Positions 15,627 through 24,669 of a DNA stretch of 64,000 nt are shown piece by piece; positions within the stretch are counted from its first letter, which is position 1, and every line of letters starts with the position of its first letter. Location: positions 1,744,501 through 1,808,500 of the forward strand of contig NZ_RCCC01000001.1 in assembly GCF_003663825.1 (NCBI RefSeq). Reading direction: 5' to 3'. Below the pieces are notes generated by a model, which made no database searches, was not told where the DNA came from, and worked only from the letters and a program-made list of their open reading frames with translations. The translations under genes and the position numbers were made by a program. The DNA comes from Acidovorax sp. 106. Lineage in GTDB: Bacteria; Pseudomonadota; Gammaproteobacteria; Burkholderiales; Burkholderiaceae_C.

Positions 15627-18600
15627 CTATGCCGCAACGGACAACTGCTCCAGCTGGTTCAATGCCTGGAACAGTACTTCCACCTTGGACGTTTCAAACA
15701 CGCCATCCGGCCCTTGTGCATGGATATCTGTGAACGGTGACTCATACAGCCGTGCGGCGGGCATGGCGCCGTGCTCGGTCAGGTGCTGCACGATTTCTTC
15801 GATGAACTGCAGCTGGCTGGCGCTGGCTTGGCCCATACCAATGAGATCTGAGAAGGCAGCCATGGCAGCCTCACGGTCCAGTCCCACCAAAGAGCGCACA
15901 AACACCGGCAGGCTGGTGTGCAGCGCACGCGCGCGTTCGATGTCGCCATCGGTACCGCCCGCCTCGTGCAGCAGGGCTTCCAGCTCTTGCAGGTCGGCGG
16001 CAGTCAGGGGCTGGTTGCGGCGCAGCTTGTGCAGTGCCAGCCGGTCTTCGTGGGCGCGCAAGAACACCTTGGCTTTGGCGCGAAAGCGGTCAAAGTCCAC
16101 CGCGCTCGCCACCAGGGGCAAATCCACTTCGGTGGTCTCGCCGATGGCATCTTCAAAGTCGGTGTAGACCACGGTGCGCCCGCCTTTCTCGATGAGCTTG
16201 ATGAGGCCACGCAGCTTGCGGCGCGCCTGCTCCAGCATGGTCAGGGTCACGTCCTGCCACCACTCATCGCCCGCCACAGCTTCGATCAGCAGCAGGTGCT
16301 CGCGCACCACCGGGATGTTGGCTTTCTCCAGCAAGCCATTGGCCACCTGCTGCACCTTGGTTTGCAGCCGCGCCAGGGCCGGTTCGCTGCGCAGCAGGGC
16401 CAGCTGGGTGTGCAGCAGCAGGGCGTCAAAGCGTTTGGCGTCTTCGTCATCGTCGCGCACTGCGGTGGGCAGGCCCGACAAGTGGGCTGCCACCTCAGTC
16501 AGTTGTTCTGGCGTGGGGCGCTTCCACGCATCGGGCTGCGCCCAGGCCTCTACCCAGCGGCGCTGCGGGCGCACCACAAAGTTGTCGAGCGACATGCCTG
16601 CCACCATGCTGTGCAGCAGACCCGCGGTGTCGCGCCGGATGGCGGCCTCGGTCAGCACGGGCGATTGCTGTGCCTCATCGGCTACGCCGTTGCTGGCCAA
16701 ACGTTTGTCCAGCACTTCGATCAGCTCCAGCCGCGCATTGAAAAGCCGCTGCGACAGCGGCTGGGCCAGCGCGCCTTCGCTGCCCTCCAGCTCCTGGCTG
16801 AAAAACTCCAGGTTCTGGCAAAAGTCGAAGATGAAGAAGTCCTTCTTGTCCTGCCCCGGCCCGTACAGCTCTGGGCACAGCCGGGTGCCGCGCCCCACCA
16901 TCTGCCAGAACTTGGCCTTGGAGCGCACGATCTTGAAGAACACCAGATTCACCACTTCGGGCACGTCAATGCCCGTGTCCAGCATGTCCACCGAAATGGC
17001 GATGTGTGGGGCATCGTTCTTTTGGGAGAAGTCATCAATGAGCGACTGCACGTACTCGGTCTTGAAGGTGATGACCCGTGCGAACACGCCCTTGCGGTCG
17101 GGGTAGTTCGCATCAAAGCGCGCCTGGATGAACTCGGCGTGCTTCTGGTTTTTGGCAAAGATGATGGTCTTGCCCAGCCGGTCGCCGCCCGCCACCTTGT
17201 GGCCGCGCTCCATCAGCAGGGCCAGCATCTTGTCCACCGTATCGGTGTTGAACAGCCACTGGTTGACTGCCTCGGCGCTCACCTCGTCGGGTGCTTCACC
17301 GCCATCCTCATCCCACTCCAGCGCATCCCACTGGTCTTTTTCGTCGTCACTCAGCTCGTCGTAGCGAATGCCCTGGCGCTGGAACTTCAGCGGCACCGAA
17401 ATCGCCTTGGGCGGGGCCAAGAAGCCCTCGGCAATCGCGTCATCCAGGCCATACGCATCGGTAGGCACACCGCTTTCCAGACCAAACAGGCCGTAGGTGT
17501 TGCGGTCGATTTCGTCCTTGGGCGTGGCCGTCAGGCCTACCAGCAGGGCATCAAAGTAGCTAAAGATGGCGCGGTACTTTTGGTAGATGGAGCGGTGTGC
17601 TTCGTCCACCACGATGAGGTCAAAGTGCCCCACGCCAAAGCGGCGCTGGCCACCGCCCGCACCTTCATTGATGAGCCCCATCATCGTGGGGTAGGTGGAC
17701 ACGTACACCCGCCCCTCTGTGGCGCGGTCTGTGACGAGGTTCACCGGCGCAGCATCGGGCAGGTGGGCCTTGAAGGCGTTGACGGCTTGGTTTACCAGCG
17801 CCACCCGGTCGGCCAGAAGCAGCACGCGCTTGGCCCAGCCCGCGCGCATGAGCAAATCCACCAGCGCAATCACCGTGCGCGTTTTGCCTGCGCCCGTGGC
17901 CATCACCACCAGCGCCTTGCGGTGCTGGTCGCGCTCAAAGGTTTCGGCAATGCGGCGGATGGCGCGCTGCTGGTAATGGCGCTCCACAATGCGCGCCGCA
18001 ATGCTGATACTGGCCAGAGGCTTGCGCGTGGTGCGGCGCTGGTGCATCAACTCCAATTCGTCCTGCGTATGAAAGCCCTGCACCGCGCGCGGTGGGCTGG
18101 TGGTGTCATCCCACATCCAGTGCTCATAGCCATTGGTGCCATAGATCACGGGGCGGTGGCCGGTGCTTTTTTGCAGGCAGTCGGCATACAGGCGTGCTTG
18201 CTGCTGGCCCTCTTGGGCGCTGCGGCGGGTGCGCTTGGCTTCCACAATGGCCAGGGGGATTTCGCCGCTCCACAGCACATAGTCCACAAAGCCCTTGCCT
18301 TCGCCCCCAGCCTGGTTGGGCATGCCCTGCACTTCAAACTCGCGGTCACGCGGCTGGTCCAGCGCCCAGCCGGCTTCTTTGAGCAGCAGGTCAATGAACA
18401 GGTCGCGCGTGGCGGCCTCGTTGTAGTCGTGGGCTGTGGCGGGCTGCGCCGCGTTGGCGGCTTTGGCAGCGGCAATCTCGGCGCGGTAGCGGGCCAGTTC
18501 CGCATCCAGTTCTGCATTGCGGGCTGCTGCTTCGCGCAGGGCGGCATCGCGCTCGGCCAGGGCCTGGGCTTGTTTGGCTAGCGCCTCTTGCGCGGCGGCC

Positions 18601-19106
18601 TGGGCGGCACGGCTGGCCGCTTGTTCTTGGGCAGAGTCGATAGCGGCTGGGCGTGGCAGCAGATCGGCGCGAAACTGCAGCCCCGCAGCAGGCCGGTCGC
18701 CCACGCGGCGCGCATAGTGCTGCGCCAGCCAAAAGGCCACATGGAACAGCTCGCGCAGCGCGTTGAGTGCATCTTGCTGCGGCACCGGGCGGGCGTGGTG
18801 CACCGCCTGGTTTCCCAAGCGGCGAATCACGTCCATCTTGGCGTGCACCGCATTGCCCACCAGTTGCTGAAAGCTGGGCTCGAACAAAAACGCCGACAGA
18901 TCGGCCTTGTACGGCATGCGCAGGCTGCCACCCCTGCCGCCTTCCGCCTGGTACAGCCAGGCCACGGCCAGCTCCAGCGTGCGGCGGGCGTAAAAGCAGG
19001 CGGCGCGCGGGTCCCGATGGGCCGCGGCCTCGGCGCGGCGGGCTTCGGCCAGCAGGTCGGGCCAGTCGGGCTGCAGGAAGGCGAAGTTCGATAGGGCACT
19101 GCTCAC
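15627..19106 (-). CDS. hsdR: Type I restriction enzyme, R subunit (EcoEI-like)
   Basis: 1,159 residues. It is the ATP-dependent translocase and nuclease subunit of a type I system. Order: an N-terminal DUF4145-like helical domain (about 8-110), coiled coil rich in Ala/Glu (about 165-220), HsdR nuclease domain with DYVLWSGE...VEAK and the following Q-x3-Y (GQQQARLY), helicase with Walker A MATGAGKT, DEAH box VVDEAHRS and TATPKDE, helicase C with VGRGTRL, and an EcoEI-type C-terminal domain. It is last in the hsd operon but has its own AT-rich, palindrome-bearing leader of 153 bp. All motor and nuclease motifs appear intact. Confidence 0.95.
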   Translation of the reverse strand: MSSALSNFAFLQPDWPDLLAEARRAEAAAHRDPRAACFYARRTLELAVAWLYQAEGGRGGSLRMPYKADLSAFLFEPSFQQLVGNAVHAKMDVIRRLGNQAVHHARPVPQQDALNALRELFHVAFWLAQHYARRVGDRPAAGLQFRADLLPRPAAIDSAQEQAASRAAQAAAQEALAKQAQALAERDAALREAAARNAELDAELARYRAEIAAAKAANAAQPATAHDYNEAATRDLFIDLLLKEAGWALDQPRDREFEVQGMPNQAGGEGKGFVDYVLWSGEIPLAIVEAKRTRRSAQEGQQQARLYADCLQKSTGHRPVIYGTNGYEHWMWDDTTSPPRAVQGFHTQDELELMHQRRTTRKPLASISIAARIVERHYQQRAIRRIAETFERDQHRKALVVMATGAGKTRTVIALVDLLMRAGWAKRVLLLADRVALVNQAVNAFKAHLPDAAPVNLVTDRATEGRVYVSTYPTMMGLINEGAGGGQRRFGVGHFDLIVVDEAHRSIYQKYRAIFSYFDALLVGLTATPKDEIDRNTYGLFGLESGVPTDAYGLDDAIAEGFLAPPKAISVPLKFQRQGIRYDELSDDEKDQWDALEWDEDGGEAPDEVSAEAVNQWLFNTDTVDKMLALLMERGHKVAGGDRLGKTIIFAKNQKHAEFIQARFDANYPDRKGVFARVITFKTEYVQSLIDDFSQKNDAPHIAISVDMLDTGIDVPEVVNLVFFKIVRSKAKFWQMVGRGTRLCPELYGPGQDKKDFFIFDFCQNLEFFSQELEGSEGALAQPLSQRLFNARLELIEVLDKRLASNGVADEAQQSPVLTEAAIRRDTAGLLHSMVAGMSLDNFVVRPQRRWVEAWAQPDAWKRPTPEQLTEVAAHLSGLPTAVRDDDEDAKRFDALLLHTQLALLRSEPALARLQTKVQQVANGLLEKANIPVVREHLLLIEAVAGDEWWQDVTLTMLEQARRKLRGLIKLIEKGGRTVVYTDFEDAIGETTEVDLPLVASAVDFDRFRAKAKVFLRAHEDRLALHKLRRNQPLTAADLQELEALLHEAGGTDGDIERARALHTSLPVFVRSLVGLDREAAMAAFSDLIGMGQASASQLQFIEEIVQHLTEHGAMPAARLYESPFTDIHAQGPDGVFETSKVEVLFQALNQLEQLSVAA

Positions 19107-19179
19107 GGGGACTCCCTCTTTGTCATCCGGTCACCGATACCCAGCCCATTGGGGCAGTGGGTTTGACCCGCTATCTAAC

Positions 19180-19247
19180 GCTCTATATAGAGCATATTGC
19201 TTTAAGCAGCTTATATAAGTCATTGTTTTTGAACAATATTTTTGTTC
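19180..19247. promoter_or_regulatory. Palindromic leader before hsdR
   Basis: Within 68 AT-rich bp there are three dyads: GCTCTATATAGAGC (19180-19193, perfect 14-mer), CTTATATAAG (19210-19219, perfect) and GAACAA-TATTT-TTGTTC (19231-19247). This is a plausible separate promoter with operator sites, giving hsdR control independent of hsdM and hsdS. Inferred; no controller protein was identified nearby. Confidence 0.5.
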
Positions 19248-19259
19248 TCTAAAGCACTG

Positions 19260-20897
19260 CTAAAGACTTTTATGCGTTATTGCATACCAGCGTGCCCAAC
19301 GCCGCTCGCCTTTTAGCGCCAATTTGTTTTCCGCCCGCAACTCCAGCAGAAGGCTCCGCAATGCGCTGGCTGAGTGTGTGGGGAGCACCTGCTGCAGTTC
19401 TGACACGGGGGCGCCTTGCTCACCTTGTTTCATCACATGTTTAAGCAGCAGCGCCTTGTTTGTGTCGCGGTCCAGACCGCGTTGACGGGTGTAGGTTCCT
19501 TTGGCGCCCAAGGATGCATACAAGGCTTCTGAGAGCATGTAGCGGGTCCCTCGGCCCCTGCCCATCGACTCAACGGCACCCACTGCCATCAGGCCGGGCA
19601 ACCGCTCTTTCAATGCAGGGCTGAGCGTTTTGCCCTGCTCCAGGCATTCCAGCGCCAGATAGTCCAGCGTCGAAAAGCTGCGCAACGTCTCGTCCCCCAG
19701 CCTCTCCATGAACCGCACAAACGCTGGGTTGCGCACGCCGCCCTCCAGCGTCAGGCGCACCTCGTGCGCGGCGGTGCCTGCAAAGCTGGGCAGGGGCTTG
19801 CCCTGGCGCACGGCGCTTTCCATCATCAGGTTCAGCCCCTGGCCAGACCGCTCGATCAGCCCGCAGCGCCCCAGCGCTTCGGCCAGGCGGCGGTTGCGCG
19901 GGTATTGCTGGTCAATGATGTTCTCGGGCGTGATGCCGGGCGGCAGGCCGCCGGGGCTCACCACCTCCAGCCGCTTGGCAAACTGCCGCACAAAGATCGA
20001 GCCGCCCAGCCTGTAGTCGCGGTGTGCCACCGCGTTCAGTAGGGCCTCGCGCACGGGCACCTCGTCAAACGTGGGCAGATCCATGCGAAAGAAATCGTCC
20101 TGGTAGCTTTGCCGGTCGTTGCGCAGGTTGATCTTTTTCCACAGCGCGTCTTGCCAGGCGAAGAAGCCCGCGCGGTATTCCTCGCGGTCGGCCGCCGGGC
20201 CTGCTGCTTCGGACGAGCGGTACTCAAACACCAACTCGGCCTGCGCCAGCCACTGCGTCAGGCCCGCGCGCGTGCCAAACAGGATGAGCGCCGCATAGCT
20301 CACCTGGTCGCCCTCCACCAGCAGTTCGGCATCGCGCAGCGTTTGCAGGTCGCTCAACTCGCGCCTGCGTGGGTCACCGCTCTTGCGTGCCCAGCGTTCG
20401 CGGAACAGGGCGATGGACTCCGGCTCCAGGTCGGCCAGAGTGGCACCGGGGCAAGGCTGGGCCGAGAAATCGGGGCCACCTTCGGCAAACATGGCGCGCA
20501 GTTCGTGGTCAGCCAGCGGGGCCAAGTCGTCGCCTGCACGCTTGAAGTAGCTGCCGTCCACATTCCACGCTGTACCCGGCAGGCGCGATGGCACGTGCAC
20601 CACCAGAACGCGCCCCTCGGGCAAGCGCAGCTCTTCCACCGGAATACGGTGCCCCAGCCGCTGGTGCAGGCCCGCTTCGGTGCGGCCCGGCTCGTCGAAA
20701 GCCAGCGTGCCCACAACACGCCGGGGCCGTTTGTCCGTCACGCCCAACACCATGGTGCCGCCGCCCTCGTTGGCCAGGGCCACGCAGTACTTGACCAGCG
20801 TGTCAAAGTGGTAGTTCTGCTTGGCCTCCTTGAATTCCAGGCGATGGCCTTCGGGTTCAAGCAGCCATTGTTCGAGCTGGAGACGTGACGTTGGCAT
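19260..20897 (-). CDS. AlbA_2 (Schlafen-type) plus ATPase-fold DNA-binding protein in the hsd operon
   Basis: 545 residues from ATG 20897, 20 nt after the hsdS stop; a longer in-frame extension to 21167 overlaps hsdS and lacks family similarity. The N-terminal AlbA_2 domain (about 1-130) shows EGHRLEFKEAKQ and ALANEGGGTMVLGVTD. The middle has a GHKL-like ATP-binding fold (VREALLNAVAHRDY, VVSPGGLPPGITPENI, CGLIERSGQGL). The C-terminus looks like winged helices. Such proteins are often called ATP-binding or putative transcriptional regulators and recur beside type I restriction genes; their role there is not settled. Position between hsdS and hsdR suggests regulation or an accessory defence role. 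Confidence 0.82.
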   Translation of the reverse strand: MPTSRLQLEQWLLEPEGHRLEFKEAKQNYHFDTLVKYCVALANEGGGTMVLGVTDKRPRRVVGTLAFDEPGRTEAGLHQRLGHRIPVEELRLPEGRVLVVHVPSRLPGTAWNVDGSYFKRAGDDLAPLADHELRAMFAEGGPDFSAQPCPGATLADLEPESIALFRERWARKSGDPRRRELSDLQTLRDAELLVEGDQVSYAALILFGTRAGLTQWLAQAELVFEYRSSEAAGPAADREEYRAGFFAWQDALWKKINLRNDRQSYQDDFFRMDLPTFDEVPVREALLNAVAHRDYRLGGSIFVRQFAKRLEVVSPGGLPPGITPENIIDQQYPRNRRLAEALGRCGLIERSGQGLNLMMESAVRQGKPLPSFAGTAAHEVRLTLEGGVRNPAFVRFMERLGDETLRSFSTLDYLALECLEQGKTLSPALKERLPGLMAVGAVESMGRGRGTRYMLSEALYASLGAKGTYTRQRGLDRDTNKALLLKHVMKQGEQGAPVSELQQVLPTHSASALRSLLLELRAENKLALKGERRWARWYAITHKSL

Positions 20898-20917
20898 GGT
20901 GATAACCGTGTGCAGGT

Positions 20918-22063
20918 TTAAAGCTGCCCCGCAAACGCCCGCTGCTGCAGCGAGGCAAACAGCGCATCCAGCGCGGCCAGGGCGCGGCGGTGGGTGGCTT
21001 TGAGGGCTTCGATGGAGGCGATGCGGGTGGCGAAGGTTTGTTGGAGGGGGAGAGGGGGGAGTGGTATCTCCATAGCCTTCAACTTTTCTCCTGTCAGATG
21101 GGCGATCGTTGCTGCAGTGACGTGATCTCCAAGTCCACCTCTTTTTGCTAAGAACCACAGTAGCCAAACCAAAAACTCAGCCTTAGCCAGTGCTGGATTT
21201 GGACGACCCCTGTGTAGTGCTTTTTGGTAGTAAACGTCTTCAAGCTCACCGTTCCATATTGCCGCTCGGCCTGGCTCCCCGCCTTCGCAAATTAGCAAAT
21301 CTCCAGCCTGGAGTCGAAATGTTTCTCGTGCATCTGCATCGAAGTCCATTTCAAGTAGGTCGGTAACGTCAATGTGGAACCACTGGACGTTCGCATTCCG
21401 CAAATAGCGTCGAGTGTTTTGACCGGTCTGCTGTTTTGCATCAAGCATCTTTCCTAACCGTGTCGGGCACACATTTCCAAACGGTGTTTTTTTCCACCCC
21501 TTTGGATTCGCTACCGGATCCCCAAACATATCGAGAAAGAGGGACTGGGTGAGGCTGTCGAGCAGGGTCAGGGCGGTGCGGCGTTGGGTTCGGAGGGTTT
21601 CGGCTTGGTCGAGGATGGCGGCGATGCGGCGTTGTTCTTCCAGCGTAGGAAGATACAGCGGCGTACCTAAGAATTCGCCACGGTTGACGTGTTGCATGGT
21701 GGCGCCATGCAGATGCTTTTGCATTGCAGACAAGGCACCGCTTAACGCCAGTCGCAAATACGCTTTGTCAACTTTCGATTCGTCAGGAATTACGCGAAAA
21801 ATGTGCTGATTCAGCAAGCCGATTTCCGGTCTGTTCCAAGTGAAAACGCCCAAGGTTGCGGACCACGAAACGAGCAAATCGCCTGGGTGTACCTGCAGCT
21901 TTTCAGCAACCGTCCGTGTGGTCCGGTTAAACGGCTTCGACTCATCCGTGAGGTTCTGAATGCGAATGATTGGAAAGCCGCTGTCGCCCCAGTCTTCCGG
22001 CTTGAATGCAGCGCCGTTGATGAACTGGGCAACTTCACCAAGAGAGGTCATGTTGCGAGTCAC
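20918..22063 (-). CDS. hsdS: Type I restriction-modification specificity subunit
   Basis: 381 residues, two target-recognition domains each followed by a conserved helical spacer (LPTLEEQRRIAAILDQAETL and LPPLPLQQTFATRIASIEAL). The subunit chooses the bipartite DNA target for both methylation and cleavage. GTG 22063 overlaps the hsdM stop (GTGA), so it is preferred over ATG 22051. The recognition sequence cannot be read from the protein. The central stretch (21100-21500) is less GC-rich than its neighbours, as is common in exchanged recognition domains. Confidence 0.93.
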   Translation of the reverse strand: MTRNMTSLGEVAQFINGAAFKPEDWGDSGFPIIRIQNLTDESKPFNRTTRTVAEKLQVHPGDLLVSWSATLGVFTWNRPEIGLLNQHIFRVIPDESKVDKAYLRLALSGALSAMQKHLHGATMQHVNRGEFLGTPLYLPTLEEQRRIAAILDQAETLRTQRRTALTLLDSLTQSLFLDMFGDPVANPKGWKKTPFGNVCPTRLGKMLDAKQQTGQNTRRYLRNANVQWFHIDVTDLLEMDFDADARETFRLQAGDLLICEGGEPGRAAIWNGELEDVYYQKALHRGRPNPALAKAEFLVWLLWFLAKRGGLGDHVTAATIAHLTGEKLKAMEIPLPPLPLQQTFATRIASIEALKATHRRALAALDALFASLQQRAFAGQL

Positions 22064-23622
22064 TTCAACATCCCCTCCAACACCCCCATCCCCCGCGCAA
22101 TCTCCTCCTCCAGCGCCCGCAGCTCCGCCAAGATGTCCCCCGGTGCCCGGTGCTGCACCTGTTCATGCACCACTTCCTTGTAGCGGTTAATGCTCAGGTC
22201 ATACCCATTGGCCTCAATGTCGGCCTTGGGCACACAAAAGCTCTGGGCGGTGCGGGGGCGGTCGCGTTCGGTGCCGCTGCGTTGGCCCCAACGCTCCAGC
22301 ACATCGGGCAGGTTGTTTTTGGCGTGCTCTGATTCTGATAGCTGGCTGCGCCCGCCAGTAAAGCGCTGGAGGCCCAAAAGGCTGGCATCCAACAGGGGCT
22401 GGCGTTTGTCGTCCAGGCTCCAGCCGTCGGCCTGCATGTCGTAGAACCAGACGTTATCGGTGCCGCCGCTCATGGTTTTGGTGAAGAGCAGGATGGCGGT
22501 GCTGACGCCCGCGTAGGGCTTGAACACGCCGCCGGGCAGGCTGATGACGGCATCGAGTTTTTGCTCTTCCACCAGCTTGCGGCGCAGTTCTTTGTGTGCC
22601 TTGCTGCTGCCAAAGAGCACGCCGTCGGGCACGATTACGGCGGCGCGCCCGCCGGTTTTGAGCAGGCGCAGGAACAGGGCCAGAAAGAGCAGCTCGGTCT
22701 TTTTGGTTTTGACGGTTTGCTGCAGGTCCTTGGCGGTGTTTTCGTAGTCCAGGCTGCCCGCAAAGGGCGGGTTGGCCAGGATGAGGCTGTAGGCCTCGGC
22801 ATCGGCCGCCGCGCCTTCGGCCAGCGAGTCGCGGTATTCGATGGCGGGGTGTTCCACGCCGTGCAGCACCATGTTCATGCTGCCAATGCGCAGCATGGTG
22901 TTGTCAAAGTCGTAGCCGTGGAACATGCCGCTGTGGAAGTGCTTGTTTTGTGCGGGCACGCGCAGCATGTCGGGGTAGGTGCGGCGCAGGTATTCGCCTG
23001 CGGCCACCAAGAATCCACAAGTGCCCGAGGCTGGGTCGCAGATGGTGTCTTGCGGTGTGGGGGCCGTCAGGGCCACCATCAAGTCGATGATGTGGCGCGG
23101 GGTGCGGAACTGGCCGTTTTGCCCGGCAGAGGCGATTTTGCCGAGCATGTACTCGTATAGGTCGCCCTTGGTGTCGCGGTCGTCGAGCGGAATGGTGTCG
23201 AGCAAGTCGACCACTTTGGCCAGCAGGCCCGGCGTGGGGATGGTGAAGCGGGCGCCTTGCATGTGGCGGGCAAAGGCGGTTTCTGCCGCCGGGCCGCCCG
23301 AGGTTTGCAGGCCGCGCAGGAAGGGGAAGACCTGGTTGCTGAGCACATCAAACATCTCGGCCGGGGCCATGTTCTTGAAGCGGGACCAGCGCATGTTGTC
23401 GTGCGGGCGCTCTTGTGCGTCCACGCCTGCGGGGATGAGGCGCACGGGCTGGGTTTTGAGGCGCAGGGCTTTGTTGTCTTCGCGGGTTTGGTCGCTGTCG
23501 AGGGCGCGCAGAAAGAGCAGGTAGGTGATCTGCTCGATGACTTCAATGGGGTTGGCGATGCCGCCGGACCAGAAGGCGTTCCAGACTTGATCGACTTTGT
23601 TGCGCAGGTCACCGGTGAGCAT
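22060..23622 (-). CDS. hsdM: Type I restriction-modification N6-adenine methyltransferase subunit
   Basis: 520 residues. The N-terminal HsdM helical domain (about 10-140) is followed by the methyltransferase domain with the SAM-binding motif DPASGTCGFLVAAGEYL and the catalytic N-P-P-F (ILANPPFAGSL), which marks N6-adenine methylation. It is the first gene of the hsd operon. Host DNA protection and, with HsdR and HsdS, restriction of unmodified DNA are the expected roles. Confidence 0.96.
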   Translation of the reverse strand: MLTGDLRNKVDQVWNAFWSGGIANPIEVIEQITYLLFLRALDSDQTREDNKALRLKTQPVRLIPAGVDAQERPHDNMRWSRFKNMAPAEMFDVLSNQVFPFLRGLQTSGGPAAETAFARHMQGARFTIPTPGLLAKVVDLLDTIPLDDRDTKGDLYEYMLGKIASAGQNGQFRTPRHIIDLMVALTAPTPQDTICDPASGTCGFLVAAGEYLRRTYPDMLRVPAQNKHFHSGMFHGYDFDNTMLRIGSMNMVLHGVEHPAIEYRDSLAEGAAADAEAYSLILANPPFAGSLDYENTAKDLQQTVKTKKTELLFLALFLRLLKTGGRAAVIVPDGVLFGSSKAHKELRRKLVEEQKLDAVISLPGGVFKPYAGVSTAILLFTKTMSGGTDNVWFYDMQADGWSLDDKRQPLLDASLLGLQRFTGGRSQLSESEHAKNNLPDVLERWGQRSGTERDRPRTAQSFCVPKADIEANGYDLSINRYKEVVHEQVQHRAPGDILAELRALEEEIARGMGVLEGMLK

Positions 23623-23710
23623 GGGGGCAGTCTGTAGGGGGCTGTGGGAAAGCCTGCGAGTCTGCCATGCAGCGGATGGGCGCTGCCGGTGAAGCGGATT
23701 TTTCTAGGTG

Positions 23711-23768
23711 TTTTTGGCCTCTAGCGCTTATTCAGAAAGCGCTAGCAGCTACGAATTTAATAGCAATT
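23711..23768. repeat. Dispersed AGCGCT-type palindromic repeat, copy 3
   Basis: GGCCTCTAGCGCTT, short loop, AAGCGCTAGCAGCTAC, then AATTTAATAGCAATT. Central arms AGCGCTT/AAGCGCT are perfect except for the loop. It fills the gap between hsdM and cueR. Confidence 0.8.
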
Positions 23769-23777
23769 CAACGCAAA

Positions 23778-24272
23778 TCAGCGCTGCTGCATCCCAACCG
23801 GTGGGCTTGTGGCCCCCAGCCCCGCACCCGCCAGGTCGTCCAGGATGGGGCAGTCGGGCCGGTCGTCGCCGTGGCAGCAGCCCACCAGGGTTTGCAGGGT
23901 GCGCTGCATGGCTTGCATGGCGGCGATGCGGTCGGTGAGCTGGGCTATGTGGGTTTGTGCAATGCGCTTGACCTGGGCGCTGCTACGGCTGCGGTCTTGC
24001 CACAGGGCGAGCAGGGTGGTGATTTCTTCGATGGAGAAGCCCAGGTCGCGCGCGCGGCGGATGAAGTGCAGGGTGTGCACATCGGCCTCGGTGTATTGGC
24101 GGTAGCCGCTTTCGGTGCGGGCCACGCCTTGCAGCATGCCCAGCGATTCGTAGTGGCGCACCATGCGGGCGGATACGCCGGCCAGCCGCGCGGCTTCGCT
24201 GATGGGCACGGGCCACACAGCGGGCGCTGCGAGTGGCGCGGCAGGGAGCCTGCGGGCGGTGGGGGTGGTCAT
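23778..24272 (-). CDS. cueR: Copper-responsive MerR-family regulator
   Basis: 164 residues with a MerR helix-turn-helix at about 20-90 (ISEAARLAGVSARMVRHYE, GYRQY) and a dimerisation helix. The C-terminal metal loop CCHGDDRPDCPIL has the two cysteines spaced as in CueR, which senses Cu(I). It activates promoters with overlong spacers by bending the DNA; two matching sites lie in the copZ-copA intergenic region. ATG 24272 overlaps the copZ stop by 4 bp. An N-terminal extension of about 20 residues precedes the DNA-binding domain. Confidence 0.92.
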   Translation of the reverse strand: MTTPTARRLPAAPLAAPAVWPVPISEAARLAGVSARMVRHYESLGMLQGVARTESGYRQYTEADVHTLHFIRRARDLGFSIEEITTLLALWQDRSRSSAQVKRIAQTHIAQLTDRIAAMQAMQRTLQTLVGCCHGDDRPDCPILDDLAGAGLGATSPPVGMQQR

Positions 24273-24472
24273 GCAGTGACTTGGTAGCCTTCTTCGGCAA
24301 TGGCTGCGGCCAGGGGCTCGCGTGCGGCGGTGGTTTGCACCTGCACTTGCCCGCTGGCGCGGTCGATCTGCACAGTGGCAGCTGGGTCGACCTGCTGGAT
24401 GGCCTGGGTCACGGCGCGTTCGCAGTGGCCGCAGGTCATGCCTTGGACTTGGAAGGTTTGGGTGGTGGGCAT
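24269..24472 (-). CDS. copZ: CopZ-like copper chaperone
   Basis: 67 residues from ATG 24472, one heavy-metal-associated domain with the copper-binding GMTCGHC. It carries Cu(I) in the cytoplasm, to CopA and CueR. It is cotranscribed with cueR by a 4-bp overlap and is divergent from copA. Confidence 0.93.
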   Translation of the reverse strand: MPTTQTFQVQGMTCGHCERAVTQAIQQVDPAATVQIDRASGQVQVQTTAAREPLAAAIAEEGYQVTA

Positions 24473-24547
24473 GGTGTGCTCCTGGATGAGGGTGGTAGGG
24501 ATGAATGGGGTGTGAGGCGGTTGTGAGCCGATCTGTGCGCCATCATG

Positions 24548-24573
24548 AACCTTCACATGGTGGCAGGGTCAAG
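24548..24573 (-). promoter_or_regulatory. CueR site upstream of copZ-cueR
   Basis: On the reverse strand, CTTGACCCTGCC followed by ATGTGAAGGTT forms the CueR-type dyad with a TTGACC -35 box inside. It points toward copZ. Confidence 0.75.
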
Positions 24574-24629
24574 CGGTTGTTTTGCCTGGGGCAAAAAAGA
24601 GTTGAAAAAGAGGGTTGATAGGGCGCAAG

Positions 24630-24654
24630 CCTTGACCTTCACATGGCGTCAAGG
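24630..24654 (+). promoter_or_regulatory. CueR site upstream of copA
   Basis: A perfect 7-bp dyad, CCTTGAC...GTCAAGG, contains the -35 box TTGACC (24633-24638). A -10-like TACTGT at 24657-24662 gives the long 18-19-bp spacer expected of MerR-family promoters. Transcription would then begin at about 24669, next to the copA start codon. Confidence 0.8.
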
Positions 24655-24669
24655 GTTACTGTGGGGCCT

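Noticed and set aside
15918..18581. Long plus-strand open frame (887 codons) opposite hsdR
   Set aside because: It is fully antisense to a well-supported HsdR with intact motifs, shows no family motif, and is His/Gln/Leu-rich as expected from the GC bias of the complementary frame.
20898..21167. Ninety-codon N-terminal extension of the AlbA_2 gene
   Set aside because: It overlaps hsdS on the same strand, is low-complexity and is not part of the AlbA_2 domain; ATG 20897 fits the gap after hsdS.
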